Assembly (NCBI GenBank): GCA_028284605.1
Contig: JANQRL010000009.1
Span: 62,001-126,000 of the forward strand
Reading direction: 5' to 3'
Length of the DNA: 64,000 nucleotides
Source of the DNA: Paracoccaceae bacterium
GTDB lineage: Bacteria > Pseudomonadota > Alphaproteobacteria > Rhodobacterales > Rhodobacteraceae
Shown: in pieces, positions 50,121 to 58,836 of the stretch
Numbering within the stretch: position 1 is the stretch's first letter
Layout: each line of letters starts with the position of its first letter
Translations under genes and position numbers: made by a program
The notes under the pieces: generated by a model
The model's database searches: none
Told to the model about the DNA's origin: nothing
Seen by the model: the letters and a program-made list of their open reading frames with translations, nothing else

Positions 50121-50504
50121 CACGATGGCTGGCAGTCCGGGCGTCAGGCTCGCTCGCCACATAGACCGAATCGCGCCCCTGCACAGGGGCATAGCGGAAC
50201 ACCGCAGAGGGTCGTGTCCGTCGTGAAACAGAGCGTCTGGCCGGATGATGGCATGAAGACCGGAGTGCCGTAAACGGGACCGCGGGACGGATGAGCGGCC
50301 CGCCGCCGCCGAAACCGGGCCGGGATCGGCCGGATCGGCGGAGCCGGAGACCAGACCAAACCGATCGTGGAGCGGCGGCGCGACGCGCGGCTGACCGCAT
50401 CGCAAATCCGTGCGGCGCCTGTTTCGCGCACTCTCCGCAAGAACGGATTGTCCCGGGCCGAACCCGGCGCTAGCGTCGCCACGTCAGCCATGGGGAGGTC
50501 CGAG
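50121..50504. other. Gap between divergent mlaA and ridA-like operons
   Basis: 384 nt that should carry both promoters. A perfect CCCCTG-CA-CAGGGG palindrome lies near 50176-50189. The short open frames here look like GC-rich noise. No RNA or clear promoter was recognised. Confidence 0.5.
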
Positions 50505-50969
50505 ATGAGCGGCGAGATCGAAGCGAAACTGGACGCGATGGGTCTGAGCCTGCCCGAAGCGGCAGCGCCGGCGGCGAACTACATCCCGTTCGTGCGGGTC
50601 GGCGATGTGCTGCATGTCTCGGGGCAGGTCTCGATGCGGGACGGTGCCTTCATCACCGGCAAGCTGGGCGCCGATCTGACGGTCGAGGAGGGCGCCGTGG
50701 CGGCCCGGACCTGCGCGCTGAGCCTCCTGGCCCAGGTCAAGGCGGCCTGTGGTGGGGACCTGTCGCGGCTGAAACGGGTGGTGAAGCTGGTGGGCTTCGT
50801 GAATTCGACGACGGACTTCACCGATCAGCCGAAGGTCATCAATGGCGCGAGCGACTTCTTCGTCGAGGTCCTCGGTGAGTCGGGGCGCCATGCCCGCTCG
50901 GCAGTGAGCGCCGGAGCCCTGCCGCTCGGCGTGGCGGTGGAGATCGAGGGCATCTTCGAGCTGCAATGA
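50505..50969 (+). CDS. RidA/YjgF-family protein
   Basis: 154-residue member of the RidA superfamily, larger than the 128-residue E. coli archetype. YIPFVRVGDVLHVSGQVSMR, LLAQVKAACGGDLSRLKRVV and GRHARSAVSAGALPLGVAVE are landmarks; the arginine in GRHARSAV corresponds to the imine-deaminase position of RidA. It may hydrolyse reactive enamines/imines. GGGGAGGTCCGAG precedes ATG 50505. First gene of an overlapping four-gene operon. Confidence 0.88.
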   Translation: MSGEIEAKLDAMGLSLPEAAAPAANYIPFVRVGDVLHVSGQVSMRDGAFITGKLGADLTVEEGAVAARTCALSLLAQVKAACGGDLSRLKRVVKLVGFVNSTTDFTDQPKVINGASDFFVEVLGESGRHARSAVSAGALPLGVAVEIEGIFELQ

Positions 50970-51706
50970 GCCTGCCGGCGGCGTTTCTGGAGCGGCCTCT
51001 GGCACACCGGGCCCTGCACGGGCCGGGGGTGCCGGAGAACTCGCTTGCCGCGGTGCGCGCGGCGGTGGCGTCGGGCTACGGGATCGAGATCGACGTGCAG
51101 CTCTCTGCCGATGGCGCGGCGATGGTGTTTCACGATTACGACCTCGGCCGGCTCACCGAAGAGACCGGACCGGTGCGGGGACGGAGCGCCGCCGAACTGG
51201 GCCTCACGGCCCTGACCGGCGGCGGCGGTATCCCGACCCTCGGCGAGGTCCTCGCCGAGACCCGAGAGTTTCCGGTTCTCATCGAGATCAAGGATCAGGA
51301 CGGCGCGCTCGGCCCCGGCGTTGGCCCGCTGGAGCGGGCCGTTGCCGGGGCCCTTGTCCACCATCCCGGTCCGGTGGCCGTAATGTCCTTCAATCCCCAT
51401 TCGGTCGCCGAGATGGCGCGCCTGACACCCGAAACGCCGCGGGGGCTCACCACCGCCGCCTTCGATGCCGGGAGCTGGCCCCATATCCCCACCGCCACCC
51501 GTGACCGGCTCCGCGCGATTCCGGACTATGACAGTGTCGGCGCGTCGTTCATCAGCCACGAGGCCGCGGACCTCGCCAGCCCCCATGTCGCGGCTCTCAA
51601 AGACCGGGGGGCCAAGATTCTCTGCTGGACGATCCGCAGCCCGGCGGAAGAGGCCCGCGCGCGCGAGATCGCCGATAACATCACATTCGAGGGCTACGCC
51701 GCTTGA
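50966..51706 (+). CDS. Glycerophosphodiester phosphodiesterase
   Basis: 246-residue GDPD TIM barrel. The catalytic/metal residues are visible in LAHRALHGPGVPENSLAAV and GIEIDVQLSADGAAMVFHDY (H, E, E/D, H), with FPVLIEIKDQ later. It splits glycerophosphodiesters into glycerol-3-phosphate and an alcohol. No signal peptide, so cytoplasmic. It overlaps the RidA-like gene by 4 nt (ATGA). Confidence 0.92.
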   Translation: MSLPAAFLERPLAHRALHGPGVPENSLAAVRAAVASGYGIEIDVQLSADGAAMVFHDYDLGRLTEETGPVRGRSAAELGLTALTGGGGIPTLGEVLAETREFPVLIEIKDQDGALGPGVGPLERAVAGALVHHPGPVAVMSFNPHSVAEMARLTPETPRGLTTAAFDAGSWPHIPTATRDRLRAIPDYDSVGASFISHEAADLASPHVAALKDRGAKILCWTIRSPAEEARAREIADNITFEGYAA

Positions 51707-51728
51707 CCCCCCTGTCCGGCGGCCCACC

Positions 51729-52925
51729 ATGAGCCCCATGGACGGCAGCGCCATCGAGATCGTCACCCATCGCAGCCTCGCCGGCATTCCGGCGGAGGAA
51801 TGGGATGCCTGTGCCTGCCCGGAGGCCGCAGACGGGGGGCGCCCGAACGACCCTTTCACCACCCACCGGTTCCTGAGCGCGCTCGACGAGAGCGGCAGCG
51901 TCGGACCGGGCACCGGCTGGCAGCCGCACTACCTCACGGCCCATCTCGACGGACAGATCATCGCCGCCGCCCCGCTCTATGTGAAGAGCCACAGCCAGGG
52001 CGAGTACATCTTCGACCACAACTTCGCCCATGCCTATGAACAGGCCGGGGCGCGCTACTATCCGAAGCTCCAGATCGCGGTGCCCTTCACCCCCGCCACC
52101 GGCCGCCGGTTTCTGACCCGGCCCGGTTTCGAGGCGATCGGGATGGGCGCGCTGATCCAGGGCGCTGTACAGATCGCGGCCGAAAACGACCTCTCCTCGC
52201 TTCACGCCACCTTCTGCACCGAGGCCGAGGCCCTCGCCGGTGCCGAGATGGGCCTGCTCCACCGCTACTCCCAGCAATTCCACTGGGAGAACCGCGACTA
52301 TGCCGATTTCGACGACTTCCTGAGCCATCTCTCCAGCCGCAAGCGCAAGAACATCCGCAAGGAACGGGGGACGGCGCAAGGCTTCGGCGGTGAGATCGTG
52401 AGCCTCAGGGGGCAGGCCATCGAGCCCTGGCACTGGGATCATGTCTGGCGCTTCTACCAGGATACCGGTGCGCGGAAATGGGGGATGCCCTATTTGACGC
52501 GGCGGTTCTTCGACCTGGCCCATGAGCGACTGCGCGACGACATCCTCCTGGTCTTCGCCATGCGCGACGGCGCGCCCGTGGCGGGCGCGCTCAACTTCAT
52601 CGGCCGCGACACGCTCTACGGTCGCTACTGGGGCTGTTCCGAGCACCACCCCGCGCTCCATTTCGAGCTTTGCTACTACCGCGCCATCGACTTCGCGCTG
52701 CAACAGGGCCTGGCCCTCGTCGAGGCCGGGGCGCAGGGCGAACACAAGCTCGCCCGCGGCTACCTGCCGGTCACCACGCACTCGCTGCACTGGTTCGGCG
52801 ATGCCGGGTTCCGCGATGCGGTGGCGCGCTATCTCGACGCGGAACGGCGCGCCATCGGAGAGGACATCGAGATACTGACCGGCTACGGTCCCTTCAAGAC
52901 GCCCCATGTTGAGGAGCATCAATGA
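51729..52925 (+). CDS. FemAB-like/GNAT family protein (DUF482, 'peptidogalycan biosynthesis' annotation)
   Basis: 398 residues. [20 protein letters not shown] near the start, [40 protein letters not shown] and [21 protein letters not shown] mark the DUF482/FemAB-like acetyltransferase-fold family, which is widespread in proteobacteria and has no settled function. It may transfer an aminoacyl or acyl group. ATG 51729 is followed by a second ATG at 51738, either of which could be used. In the ridA-like operon; overlaps phhB by 4 nt. Confidence 0.88.
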   Translation: MSPMDGSAIEIVTHRSLAGIPAEEWDACACPEAADGGRPNDPFTTHRFLSALDESGSVGPGTGWQPHYLTAHLDGQIIAAAPLYVKSHSQGEYIFDHNFAHAYEQAGARYYPKLQIAVPFTPATGRRFLTRPGFEAIGMGALIQGAVQIAAENDLSSLHATFCTEAEALAGAEMGLLHRYSQQFHWENRDYADFDDFLSHLSSRKRKNIRKERGTAQGFGGEIVSLRGQAIEPWHWDHVWRFYQDTGARKWGMPYLTRRFFDLAHERLRDDILLVFAMRDGAPVAGALNFIGRDTLYGRYWGCSEHHPALHFELCYYRAIDFALQQGLALVEAGAQGEHKLARGYLPVTTHSLHWFGDAGFRDAVARYLDAERRAIGEDIEILTGYGPFKTPHVEEHQ

Positions 52926-53209
52926 CCGAGACAATGACCGAGGCCCAGCGCAAGGCCGCCGAGGCCGCCGGCTGGCAGATGGTGGAGGGCCGCGACGCGA
53001 TGACGAAGCGCTACGTCTTCGGCAATTTCGTCGAGGCGTTCGGCTTCATGACCCGCGCCGCGCTCTGGGCCGAAAAGCTCAACCATCACCCGGAATGGTT
53101 CAACGTCTACAAGAGTGTCGAGGTGACGCTGACCACCCACGATACCGGGGGCCTGAGCGACCTCGACGCGAAGCTCGCGGCGAAGATGGATCAATTGGCA
53201 GAGGGCTAG
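52922..53209 (+). CDS. phhB: 4a-hydroxytetrahydrobiopterin dehydratase
   Basis: 95-residue pterin-4a-carbinolamine dehydratase that recycles the pterin cofactor of aromatic amino acid hydroxylases. [20 protein letters not shown] and the catalytic [20 protein letters not shown] are diagnostic. No phenylalanine hydroxylase is nearby. Last gene of the overlapping operon (ATGA overlap with the FemAB-like gene). Confidence 0.95.
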   Translation: MTETMTEAQRKAAEAAGWQMVEGRDAMTKRYVFGNFVEAFGFMTRAALWAEKLNHHPEWFNVYKSVEVTLTTHDTGGLSDLDAKLAAKMDQLAEG

Positions 53210-53261
53210 GTGATCCCGACAACCTCGGCGTTGCACTTCTCCCGCATATGCTGATCTTTGT

Positions 53262-53278
53262 GATCGCAATCTGCGATC
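53262..53278. promoter_or_regulatory. Inverted repeat upstream of the ORF6N gene
   Basis: GATCGCA (53262-53268) and TGCGATC (53272-53278) form a perfect palindrome with a 3-nt spacer, ending 15 nt before the ORF6N start. The place fits an autoregulatory operator. Confidence 0.55.
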
Positions 53279-53293
53279 TCAAATGGGCAATAG

Positions 53294-54100
53294 ATGTCCG
53301 CCGATACTCCGAACATACATGTCATCCGGGGCTTCCTGGTCATGCTGGACGAAGATGTTGCGCGTAGCTTCGATGTCAGGACGGGGCGTCTCAACGAACA
53401 GGTCAAGCGGAACGCGGCGAGGTTCGAAGACGATTTCGTGTTTCAGCTTTCGGATGATGAGTGGGAGTCTTTGCGGTCGCAAAACGCGACCGCAAAACCG
53501 GGCCGCGGCGGGCGCCGTGTCGCGCCCTGGGCCTACACCGAACACGGGGTCGTCATGGCGGCGACGCTCCTACGCTCCGAACAGGCCGTCGCCGCCTCGA
53601 AGCTGATCGTGCGCACCTTCGTCGCCGCGCGGCGTAACGAGATGATCCAGCCCGCCGGGCTGAACTCCCAACTTGCCATCGACATGCGGGATGTTCTGCC
53701 GACTCAACCCGGCCCGCCGAGCGATGGCACCGGCAAGGCCCTGGCGCATCGCGCCTCGACCCTCGTCGCGCGCATCCTCGACACGATCGCCAATGACGAG
53801 GAGGGAACGACTGTCCGCGAGGAAAGCCGGACGATCATCGCTAAGAGCCTCGGCGCGATCCGGGCCCATCTCGACGCCAAAGGCATCGACAACGAGAAGA
53901 CCGTGACCGAGATCCGCAAACTGATGGCAGAGATCGAGGCCATCGACGCCGATGTCATCGCCCGGTCCATCGAGGCGGACCACCGCCGCCTCGCCTATCT
54001 CGCCAAGCAACTGCAATTGGTGATCGGACTCGAGACCTATCTCGAACGCGGAGAGGCCGAAGCGTTCCTGTCGATCCTGCGCGGCCTCTCCGGCGACTGA
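53294..54100 (+). CDS. ORF6N-domain protein (phage-type regulator/antirepressor-like)
   Basis: 268 residues. The N-terminal ORF6N DNA-binding domain reads VMLDEDVARSFDVRTGRLNE, then QVKRNAARFEDDFVFQLSDDEW, LRSQNAT, GGRRVAPWAYTEHGVVMAAT. The C-terminal half is predicted helical/coiled coil (HRASTLVARILDTIANDEEG to ILRGLSGD) without a known family. ORF6N proteins are common in temperate phages and as solitary genomic genes. Nothing else phage-like adjoins it; it sits between phhB and a convergent peroxiredoxin gene. Confidence 0.85.
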   Translation: MSADTPNIHVIRGFLVMLDEDVARSFDVRTGRLNEQVKRNAARFEDDFVFQLSDDEWESLRSQNATAKPGRGGRRVAPWAYTEHGVVMAATLLRSEQAVAASKLIVRTFVAARRNEMIQPAGLNSQLAIDMRDVLPTQPGPPSDGTGKALAHRASTLVARILDTIANDEEGTTVREESRTIIAKSLGAIRAHLDAKGIDNEKTVTEIRKLMAEIEAIDADVIARSIEADHRRLAYLAKQLQLVIGLETYLERGEAEAFLSILRGLSGD

Positions 54101-54106
54101 TGGCCG

Positions 54107-54595
54107 TCAGACCTGCGCCAGCAGCGTCTCGCCCGCCGACACCTCGCATTCCCCCGGGCTGGCCTCTTCATTGAGCTGCGTGACCACCCCGTCCTCGACC
54201 AGCATCGCATAGCGCTTCGAGCGCTTGATGAGGCCCGCCGGCGGTGCCGAGAAGTCCATCCCGATAGCTGACGTGAAGGCGCTCTCGGGGTCGCCCAGCA
54301 TCGCGATCCCGGCCGCCGTCGCCCCGGTCGCCTCGCCCCAGGATGCCATCACAAAGGGGTCGTTTACCGAGACGCAGATGATCTCGTCCACTCCCTTGGC
54401 ATCGAATTCGTCCTTGGTGCGGATGAAGCTCGGCACATGGGCGGAATGGCAGGTCGGCGTATAGGCGCCCGGCACGGCGAAGAGCACCACCTTGCGGCCC
54501 GCCAGCCGGTCGGCGAGCGCCACCTCCTCGGGGCCGTTCTCGCCCATTTTCACGAGTGTCGCTTCGGGCAGCTTGTCCCCCTTGGAAATCGTCAT
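54107..54595 (-). CDS. Peroxiredoxin (PRX5-like)
   Basis: 162-residue thiol peroxidase of the Prx5/AhpC-TSA redoxin type. The peroxidatic C49 lies in VPGAYTPTCHSAHVPSF, with the catalytic Pro/Thr/Arg setting; a second cysteine in PGECEVS may act as resolving partner. It reduces peroxides in the cytoplasm. AGGAGG seven bases before ATG 54595 fixes the start. Divergent from the ferredoxin-reductase-like gene. Confidence 0.93.
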   Translation of the reverse strand: MTISKGDKLPEATLVKMGENGPEEVALADRLAGRKVVLFAVPGAYTPTCHSAHVPSFIRTKDEFDAKGVDEIICVSVNDPFVMASWGEATGATAAGIAMLGDPESAFTSAIGMDFSAPPAGLIKRSKRYAMLVEDGVVTQLNEEASPGECEVSAGETLLAQV

Positions 54596-54677
54596 GGCAT
54601 CGCCTCCTTGTCCGTGATTGCGCTGGCATCCTGCGTGGATATAGGCTCCGGTCCGGGGCGCGGCCATCGCAAAAGGG

Positions 54678-55904
54678 ATGAGTATGTCGGGAATCATCGT
54701 TGTGGGCGGCGGGCAGGCCGGTGCGTCGCTTGTCGCGAAGCTGCGCGAGGACGGGTTCATGGGCCCGCTCACGCTGATCTCCGAAGAGCCAGTGCCGCCC
54801 TATCAGCGGCCGCCCCTGTCCAAGAAGTACCTCCTCGGAGAGATGGAGGTCGAGCGGCTCTATCTCCGGCCCGAGAGCTATTATGAGGCGAACCGGATCG
54901 CGCTGCGGCTGAATACCACCGTCAATGCCATCGACCGCGCCGACAAGATGGTGATCGCCGGGGGCGAAGCCCTGCCCTACGACCAGCTCGCCCTGGTGAC
55001 CGGCTCGGTCCCGCGGCGGCTGCCGGGGGCGGTTGGCGGGGAGCTTGCCGGCGTCCATGTCGTGCGCACGCTCAAGGACATCGACGAGATGGCGCCCGAG
55101 GTTCTGCCCGGGCGCAAGGCGCTGATCGTCGGCGGCGGCTATATCGGTCTTGAAGCGGCGGCGGTCTGCGCCCAGCGCGGGCTCGACGTCACGCTGATCG
55201 AGGCCGCGCCCCGCATCCTCGGCCGGGTCGCCGCGCCTGAGACGGCGGCGTACTTCCGCGAGTTGCACAGGTCCCATGGCGTCGATGTCCGCGAGGGCGT
55301 CGGTCTCGACACGCTCATCGGCGCGACCCCGGAGCCGGGCGCACAGGTCACCGGCGCGAGGCTCGCGGACGACACCGAGCTGGAGGTCGATCTGGCGATC
55401 ATCGGGATCGGCATCACGCCGGCGACGGAGCTGGCCGAAACGGCGGGACTCGCCATCGACAACGGCATCGCCGTCGACGGGCAAGGCCGCACCTCCGATC
55501 CGGCGATCTGGGCGGCGGGGGATTGCGCCTCGTTCCCCTGGCGCGGCGGGCGGCTGCGGCTCGAAAGCGTGCAGAACGCCATCGATCAGGCGGAATGCGT
55601 GGCCCGTAACATGCTGGGCGCTGGCGGGGACTACGATCCGAGCCCGTGGTTCTGGTCCGACCAATACGACGTCAAGCTCCAGATCGCGGGACTCAACACC
55701 GGCTACGACCATGTCGCGGTGCGCGACGGCGGCGCGGCACGGTCGCATTGGTACTACCGGGGCGACACCCTGCTGGCGGTCGATGCGATGAACGATCCGC
55801 GCGGCTACATGGTCGGCAAGCGCCTGATCGAGGCGGGCAAGTCGCCGGATCCGGCAGTGGTGGCGAACCCGGAGAGCGACCTGAAATCCCTCCTCAGATC
55901 TTGA
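54678..55904 (+). CDS. NAD(P)H-dependent FAD oxidoreductase, ferredoxin/rubredoxin reductase type
   Basis: 408 residues with two Rossmann motifs, VVGGGQAGASLVAKL near the N-terminus (FAD) and LIVGGGYIGLEAAAV near 160 (NAD(P)H), and WAAGDCASFPWRGGRLRLES, characteristic of the ThcD/CamA/BphA4 class of ferredoxin reductases. It would reduce a ferredoxin partner, often of a P450 or dioxygenase, but none is adjacent. Its stop overlaps the rsmD TTG start. Confidence 0.9.
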   Translation: MSMSGIIVVGGGQAGASLVAKLREDGFMGPLTLISEEPVPPYQRPPLSKKYLLGEMEVERLYLRPESYYEANRIALRLNTTVNAIDRADKMVIAGGEALPYDQLALVTGSVPRRLPGAVGGELAGVHVVRTLKDIDEMAPEVLPGRKALIVGGGYIGLEAAAVCAQRGLDVTLIEAAPRILGRVAAPETAAYFRELHRSHGVDVREGVGLDTLIGATPEPGAQVTGARLADDTELEVDLAIIGIGITPATELAETAGLAIDNGIAVDGQGRTSDPAIWAAGDCASFPWRGGRLRLESVQNAIDQAECVARNMLGAGGDYDPSPWFWSDQYDVKLQIAGLNTGYDHVAVRDGGAARSHWYYRGDTLLAVDAMNDPRGYMVGKRLIEAGKSPDPAVVANPESDLKSLLRS

Positions 55905-56452
55905 GGATCATCGGCGGCGAGAATCGCGGTCTGCGTCTTGCCTCTGTCGGCAAGGGAGATGCGGGCGCCCATCTGCGTCCGACGCCGGACCGCCTCCGCG
56001 AGAGCCTGTTCTCGATCCTCGCCGGCGAGGGCCTGCCGGAGGCGGCCCTGGTGCTCGACCTCTTCGCGGGCACCGGCGCGCTGGGCCTGGAAGCGCTGTC
56101 GCGCGGGGCGGAACGCGCGGTCTTCGTCGAAACCGGGCGGGTGGCTTTGCGGCTGCTTTCGGAGAACATCGCGAAGACCCGACGCGAGGGGCAGACCGAG
56201 ATCATTCGGCGGGATACGATAAAGCTTGGCCTCTGCCCCGGCGACCCGGCCACGCTGATCTTCCTCGACCCGCCCTATGGCAAGGGGCTCGGCCAGCGCG
56301 CGCTGGCCGCAGCGCGGGACGGCGGATGGATCGCCCCGGGGGCCCGGATCGTCTGGGAGGAAGCCGAGGCGATGGACCCGCCCGACGGCTTCACGCTCCT
56401 CGACCGGCGCCGCTACGGCACCAGCCATCTGACCTTTCTGGAGGCTGATTGA
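55901..56452 (+). CDS. rsmD: 16S rRNA (guanine(966)-N2)-methyltransferase
   Basis: 183-residue SAM-dependent methyltransferase acting on the 30S subunit. LRIIGGENRGLRLA, RPTPDRLRESLFSILA, VLDLFAGTGALGLEALSRGA (SAM site) and catalytic FLDPPYGKG are all diagnostic. The start is TTG 55901, giving the family's usual MRIIGGE-type N-terminus, and it overlaps the reductase stop (TTGA); the longer upstream open frame is inside that gene. Translationally coupled to the reductase without an obvious functional link. Confidence 0.93.
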   Translation: MRIIGGENRGLRLASVGKGDAGAHLRPTPDRLRESLFSILAGEGLPEAALVLDLFAGTGALGLEALSRGAERAVFVETGRVALRLLSENIAKTRREGQTEIIRRDTIKLGLCPGDPATLIFLDPPYGKGLGQRALAAARDGGWIAPGARIVWEEAEAMDPPDGFTLLDRRRYGTSHLTFLEAD

Positions 56453-56463
56453 GCTGAAAGCAC

Positions 56464-56823
56464 CTAAGATCCATCGGACGCGATCCTGCTCAGGATATGG
56501 CGATGGTGGTCTTGCCCTCCGAAGAAGACACCAAGCACCCGGACGGTTTCACCAGCCTCATCCACCGTGAAGTAGAACACCGCCTGGCCCTTGGTGACAT
56601 GCCGAAGCCCGGCCATGATCCGCGGCTCCAATGTCCCCTGAAAGGGCACCTCCCCAAGGCGCCCGAGATCTTCCTCTATCCCGTTCAGCCTTTCGGCGGC
56701 GCGTTCCAGGGCAGCCTCGGGCGGATCGCCGAGCGCCCGGTAGCTTTCGAACAAGTGATCGAAGATCAGCCCCAGATCGTCGTCGCACCGCGCGCTCCGG
56801 ACAACCCTATAGCCCGAGGTCAC
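56464..56823 (-). CDS. ParE/RelE-family toxin
   Basis: 119 residues with a ParE-type fold: GYRVVRSARCDDDLGLIFDH, AAERLNGIEEDLGRLGEVPF, GLRHVTKGQAVFYFTVDEAG and VRVLGVFFGGQDHHRHILSR. ParE toxins block gyrase, RelE toxins cut mRNA in ribosomes; the sequence does not settle which. It follows the ParD-like antitoxin gene with a 17-nt overlap. Its stop is 11 nt from the convergent rsmD stop. Confidence 0.85.
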   Translation of the reverse strand: MTSGYRVVRSARCDDDLGLIFDHLFESYRALGDPPEAALERAAERLNGIEEDLGRLGEVPFQGTLEPRIMAGLRHVTKGQAVFYFTVDEAGETVRVLGVFFGGQDHHRHILSRIASDGS

Positions 56824-57076
56824 TGCGCTTCTTGCCGATCATCGCCTCGGTCCGGCGGCGACCGTCTTCAGCAGAGACAAACGGCCCTTCCGCGCGCTCC
56901 TGGAAGAAGGCGCGCAACGCGGCCAGTTCGGCCCGTTCCCGCTCGGTTTCGGATCGGACCAGCTCCAGCCCACGCTGAACAACCGCGCTCAGACTCGCAT
57001 AATGGCCGTCGGCCACGAGCTGGCGCGCGAAGTCGTCCTGCTGATCTGTGATCGAGACCGACGCTTTGACGGACAT
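56807..57076 (-). CDS. ParD-family antitoxin
   Basis: 89 residues starting MSVKASVSITDQQDDFARQLVADGHYASLSAVVQRGLELV, a ribbon-helix-helix DNA-binding segment, then a charged helix (RERAELAALRAFFQERAEG) that should bind the toxin. It precedes and overlaps the toxin gene, the usual antitoxin-toxin order, and a small palindrome lies 22 nt upstream. Confidence 0.87.
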   Translation of the reverse strand: MSVKASVSITDQQDDFARQLVADGHYASLSAVVQRGLELVRSETERERAELAALRAFFQERAEGPFVSAEDGRRRTEAMIGKKRSDLGL

Positions 57077-57098
57077 GGGTCACCTCGCCCACCTAATG

Positions 57099-57109
57099 CT
57101 ACTCAGTAG
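57099..57109. promoter_or_regulatory. Palindrome upstream of the antitoxin gene
   Basis: CTACT-C-AGTAG, an 11-nt perfect palindrome in an AT-richer patch, 22 nt before the antitoxin start. Candidate operator for ParD autorepression. Confidence 0.45.
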
Positions 57110-57179
57110 TACATTTGGGCGGGTCTGCGATCAAGTCGCTCGCAGTGGTCGGACACACCAAGAAGCCGCAACCGACCGA

Positions 57180-57992
57180 CTAGGCGGAATAGGTCGGGTG
57201 GAAGCGGCCCGCGGGCGAGGTGGTGAAGATCTCCGGCGCCCCCTCGGTGATGCCAAGCGAATGCTCGAACTGCGCAGAGAGCGACTTGTCGCGGGTCACC
57301 GCGGTCCAGTCATCGGCCAGCACCTTGGTCTCGGGCCGACCCAGATTGACCATGGGTTCGATGGTGAAGAACATTCCCGGCTCCAGCACCGGTCCGGTAT
57401 CGGGGCGCCCGTAATGCAGCACGTTGGGCGGCGCATGGAATACCCGGCCGAGCCCGTGGCCGCAGAAATCGCGGACGACCGACATCCGGTTGGCCTCGAC
57501 ATAGGACTGGATCGCATAGCCGATATCGCCGAACGTGTTGCCCGGCCGGGCGGCCTCGATCCCCTTCATCAGCGCATCATGGGTCACCTGGATCAGCCGC
57601 TCCGCCTTGCGCTGGAGCTTGCCGGCGACGAACATCCGGCTGGTGTCGCCGTACCAGCCGTCGACGATCACGGTGACGTCGATATTCAGGATATCGCCGT
57701 CCTTCAGCACCTTGTCGCCCGGGATGCCGTGGCAGACCACGTGGTTGACCGAGATGCAGGAGGCGTGCTGATAGCCCTTGTAGCCGACCGTGGCGGAGGT
57801 CGCGCCAGCCTCGTCGACCCATTTGGTGATCAGGTCGTCGAGATGCGCCGTGGTGGCGCCGGGCACAACCTCGTCGGCGATCCGGTCGAGGATCTCCGCG
57901 GCGAGCCGTCCGGCACCATGCATGCCGGCGAAATCCGCCTCCTCATAGATGCGGATGCCGTCCTTGGTCAGTCTGCCGCGATAGTCGTCCAC
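57180..57992 (-). CDS. map: Methionine aminopeptidase, type I
   Basis: 270-residue dinuclear-metal enzyme removing the initiator methionine. Metal ligands are in the conserved blocks HASCISVNHVVCHGIPGD, NIDVTVIVDGWYGDTSRMF, RDFCGHGLGRVFHAPPNVLH and FTIEPMVNLG, with a final HSLGITEGAPEIFT. Cytoplasmic and essential. It is transcribed towards the ParDE pair, separated by about 100 nt with the ParD palindrome. Confidence 0.97.
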   Translation of the reverse strand: MDDYRGRLTKDGIRIYEEADFAGMHGAGRLAAEILDRIADEVVPGATTAHLDDLITKWVDEAGATSATVGYKGYQHASCISVNHVVCHGIPGDKVLKDGDILNIDVTVIVDGWYGDTSRMFVAGKLQRKAERLIQVTHDALMKGIEAARPGNTFGDIGYAIQSYVEANRMSVVRDFCGHGLGRVFHAPPNVLHYGRPDTGPVLEPGMFFTIEPMVNLGRPETKVLADDWTAVTRDKSLSAQFEHSLGITEGAPEIFTTSPAGRFHPTYSA

Positions 57993-58067
57993 GCGTTTAG
58001 GTCCCTGAAATCGGTCTCGCCCCTAGATAGGCCATTTCCCGGATTTCCAAAAGAGCCGGGCTGCGAC

Positions 58068-58796
58068 CTATCGCGGCGGCGTGAGGCTCTGCGGGCCGTC
58101 ATCGACGGGAAGCGCGTGGCGCAGCGTCACGCCTTCGGGCGATATCTCGGTGTCATAGCAGAGCATCTCGACACCCGCCGTCCGGGCCGCGTCGAAGGCT
58201 TCCGCATAGGCCGGGTCGATATCGCCGGCCATGCGGAGACGGGCACAGTCGGTGCGCTGAACGAGGTAGAACATGACTGCCCGGGCACCCGCTTCGGCCA
58301 TCTGCGCTAACTCCCGCAGGTGCTTCGTGCCACGATCCGTCACGCTGTCGGGAAACTCGGCCCAGTCGCCGTCGCGGCGCAGGTGGACGTTCTTGACCTC
58401 GACATAGGTGTCCGGCCCGCCGCCGATGAGCAGGAAATCCACCCGGCTGCGCGTGCCGTAAGGGACCTCCGCGCGGACGCTCTCGTATCCCGCCAGGTCC
58501 GGGATCGCCCGGGCTTCGAGCGCCTCGCCCACCACCCGGTTCGGCACGGCGGTGTCGATCCCCGCCCAATGCCCGCCCGGCAGTTCGGCGAGCCGCCAGC
58601 CCCAGTCGAGCTTCTTCTTCGGGTCGTCGTTGGGCTCCAGCCAGATGCGCAGGCCGGGTTCCTTTAGCCCCAGCATGGCGCCGGGATTGGGGCAATGGGC
58701 CTTCACGACCCCGCCGCTTTCCAGCTCCACATCCGCAAGGAACCGCATGTAGCGGCGGATCAGACGGCCGGGGACGAGGGGTGTGGCAAAGCGCAT
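58068..58796 (-). CDS. sfsA: Sugar fermentation stimulation protein homologue SfsA
   Basis: 242 residues. MRFATPLVPGRLIRRYMRFLADVEL, HCPNPGAMLGL, SRVDFLLIGGG, TYVEVKNVHL and FPDSVTDRGTKHLREL are SfsA landmarks; the D...EVK set resembles PD-(D/E)XK nuclease folds. Its biochemical function is unsettled. ATG 58796 is chosen over GTG 58805. 75 nt upstream of map on the same strand; divergent from the cinA-like gene. Confidence 0.92.
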   Translation of the reverse strand: MRFATPLVPGRLIRRYMRFLADVELESGGVVKAHCPNPGAMLGLKEPGLRIWLEPNDDPKKKLDWGWRLAELPGGHWAGIDTAVPNRVVGEALEARAIPDLAGYESVRAEVPYGTRSRVDFLLIGGGPDTYVEVKNVHLRRDGDWAEFPDSVTDRGTKHLRELAQMAEAGARAVMFYLVQRTDCARLRMAGDIDPAYAEAFDAARTAGVEMLCYDTEISPEGVTLRHALPVDDGPQSLTPPR

Positions 58797-58836
58797 GGGC
58801 GCCACCTATACCGACAGGCGGAGGGAGGACCAGACG

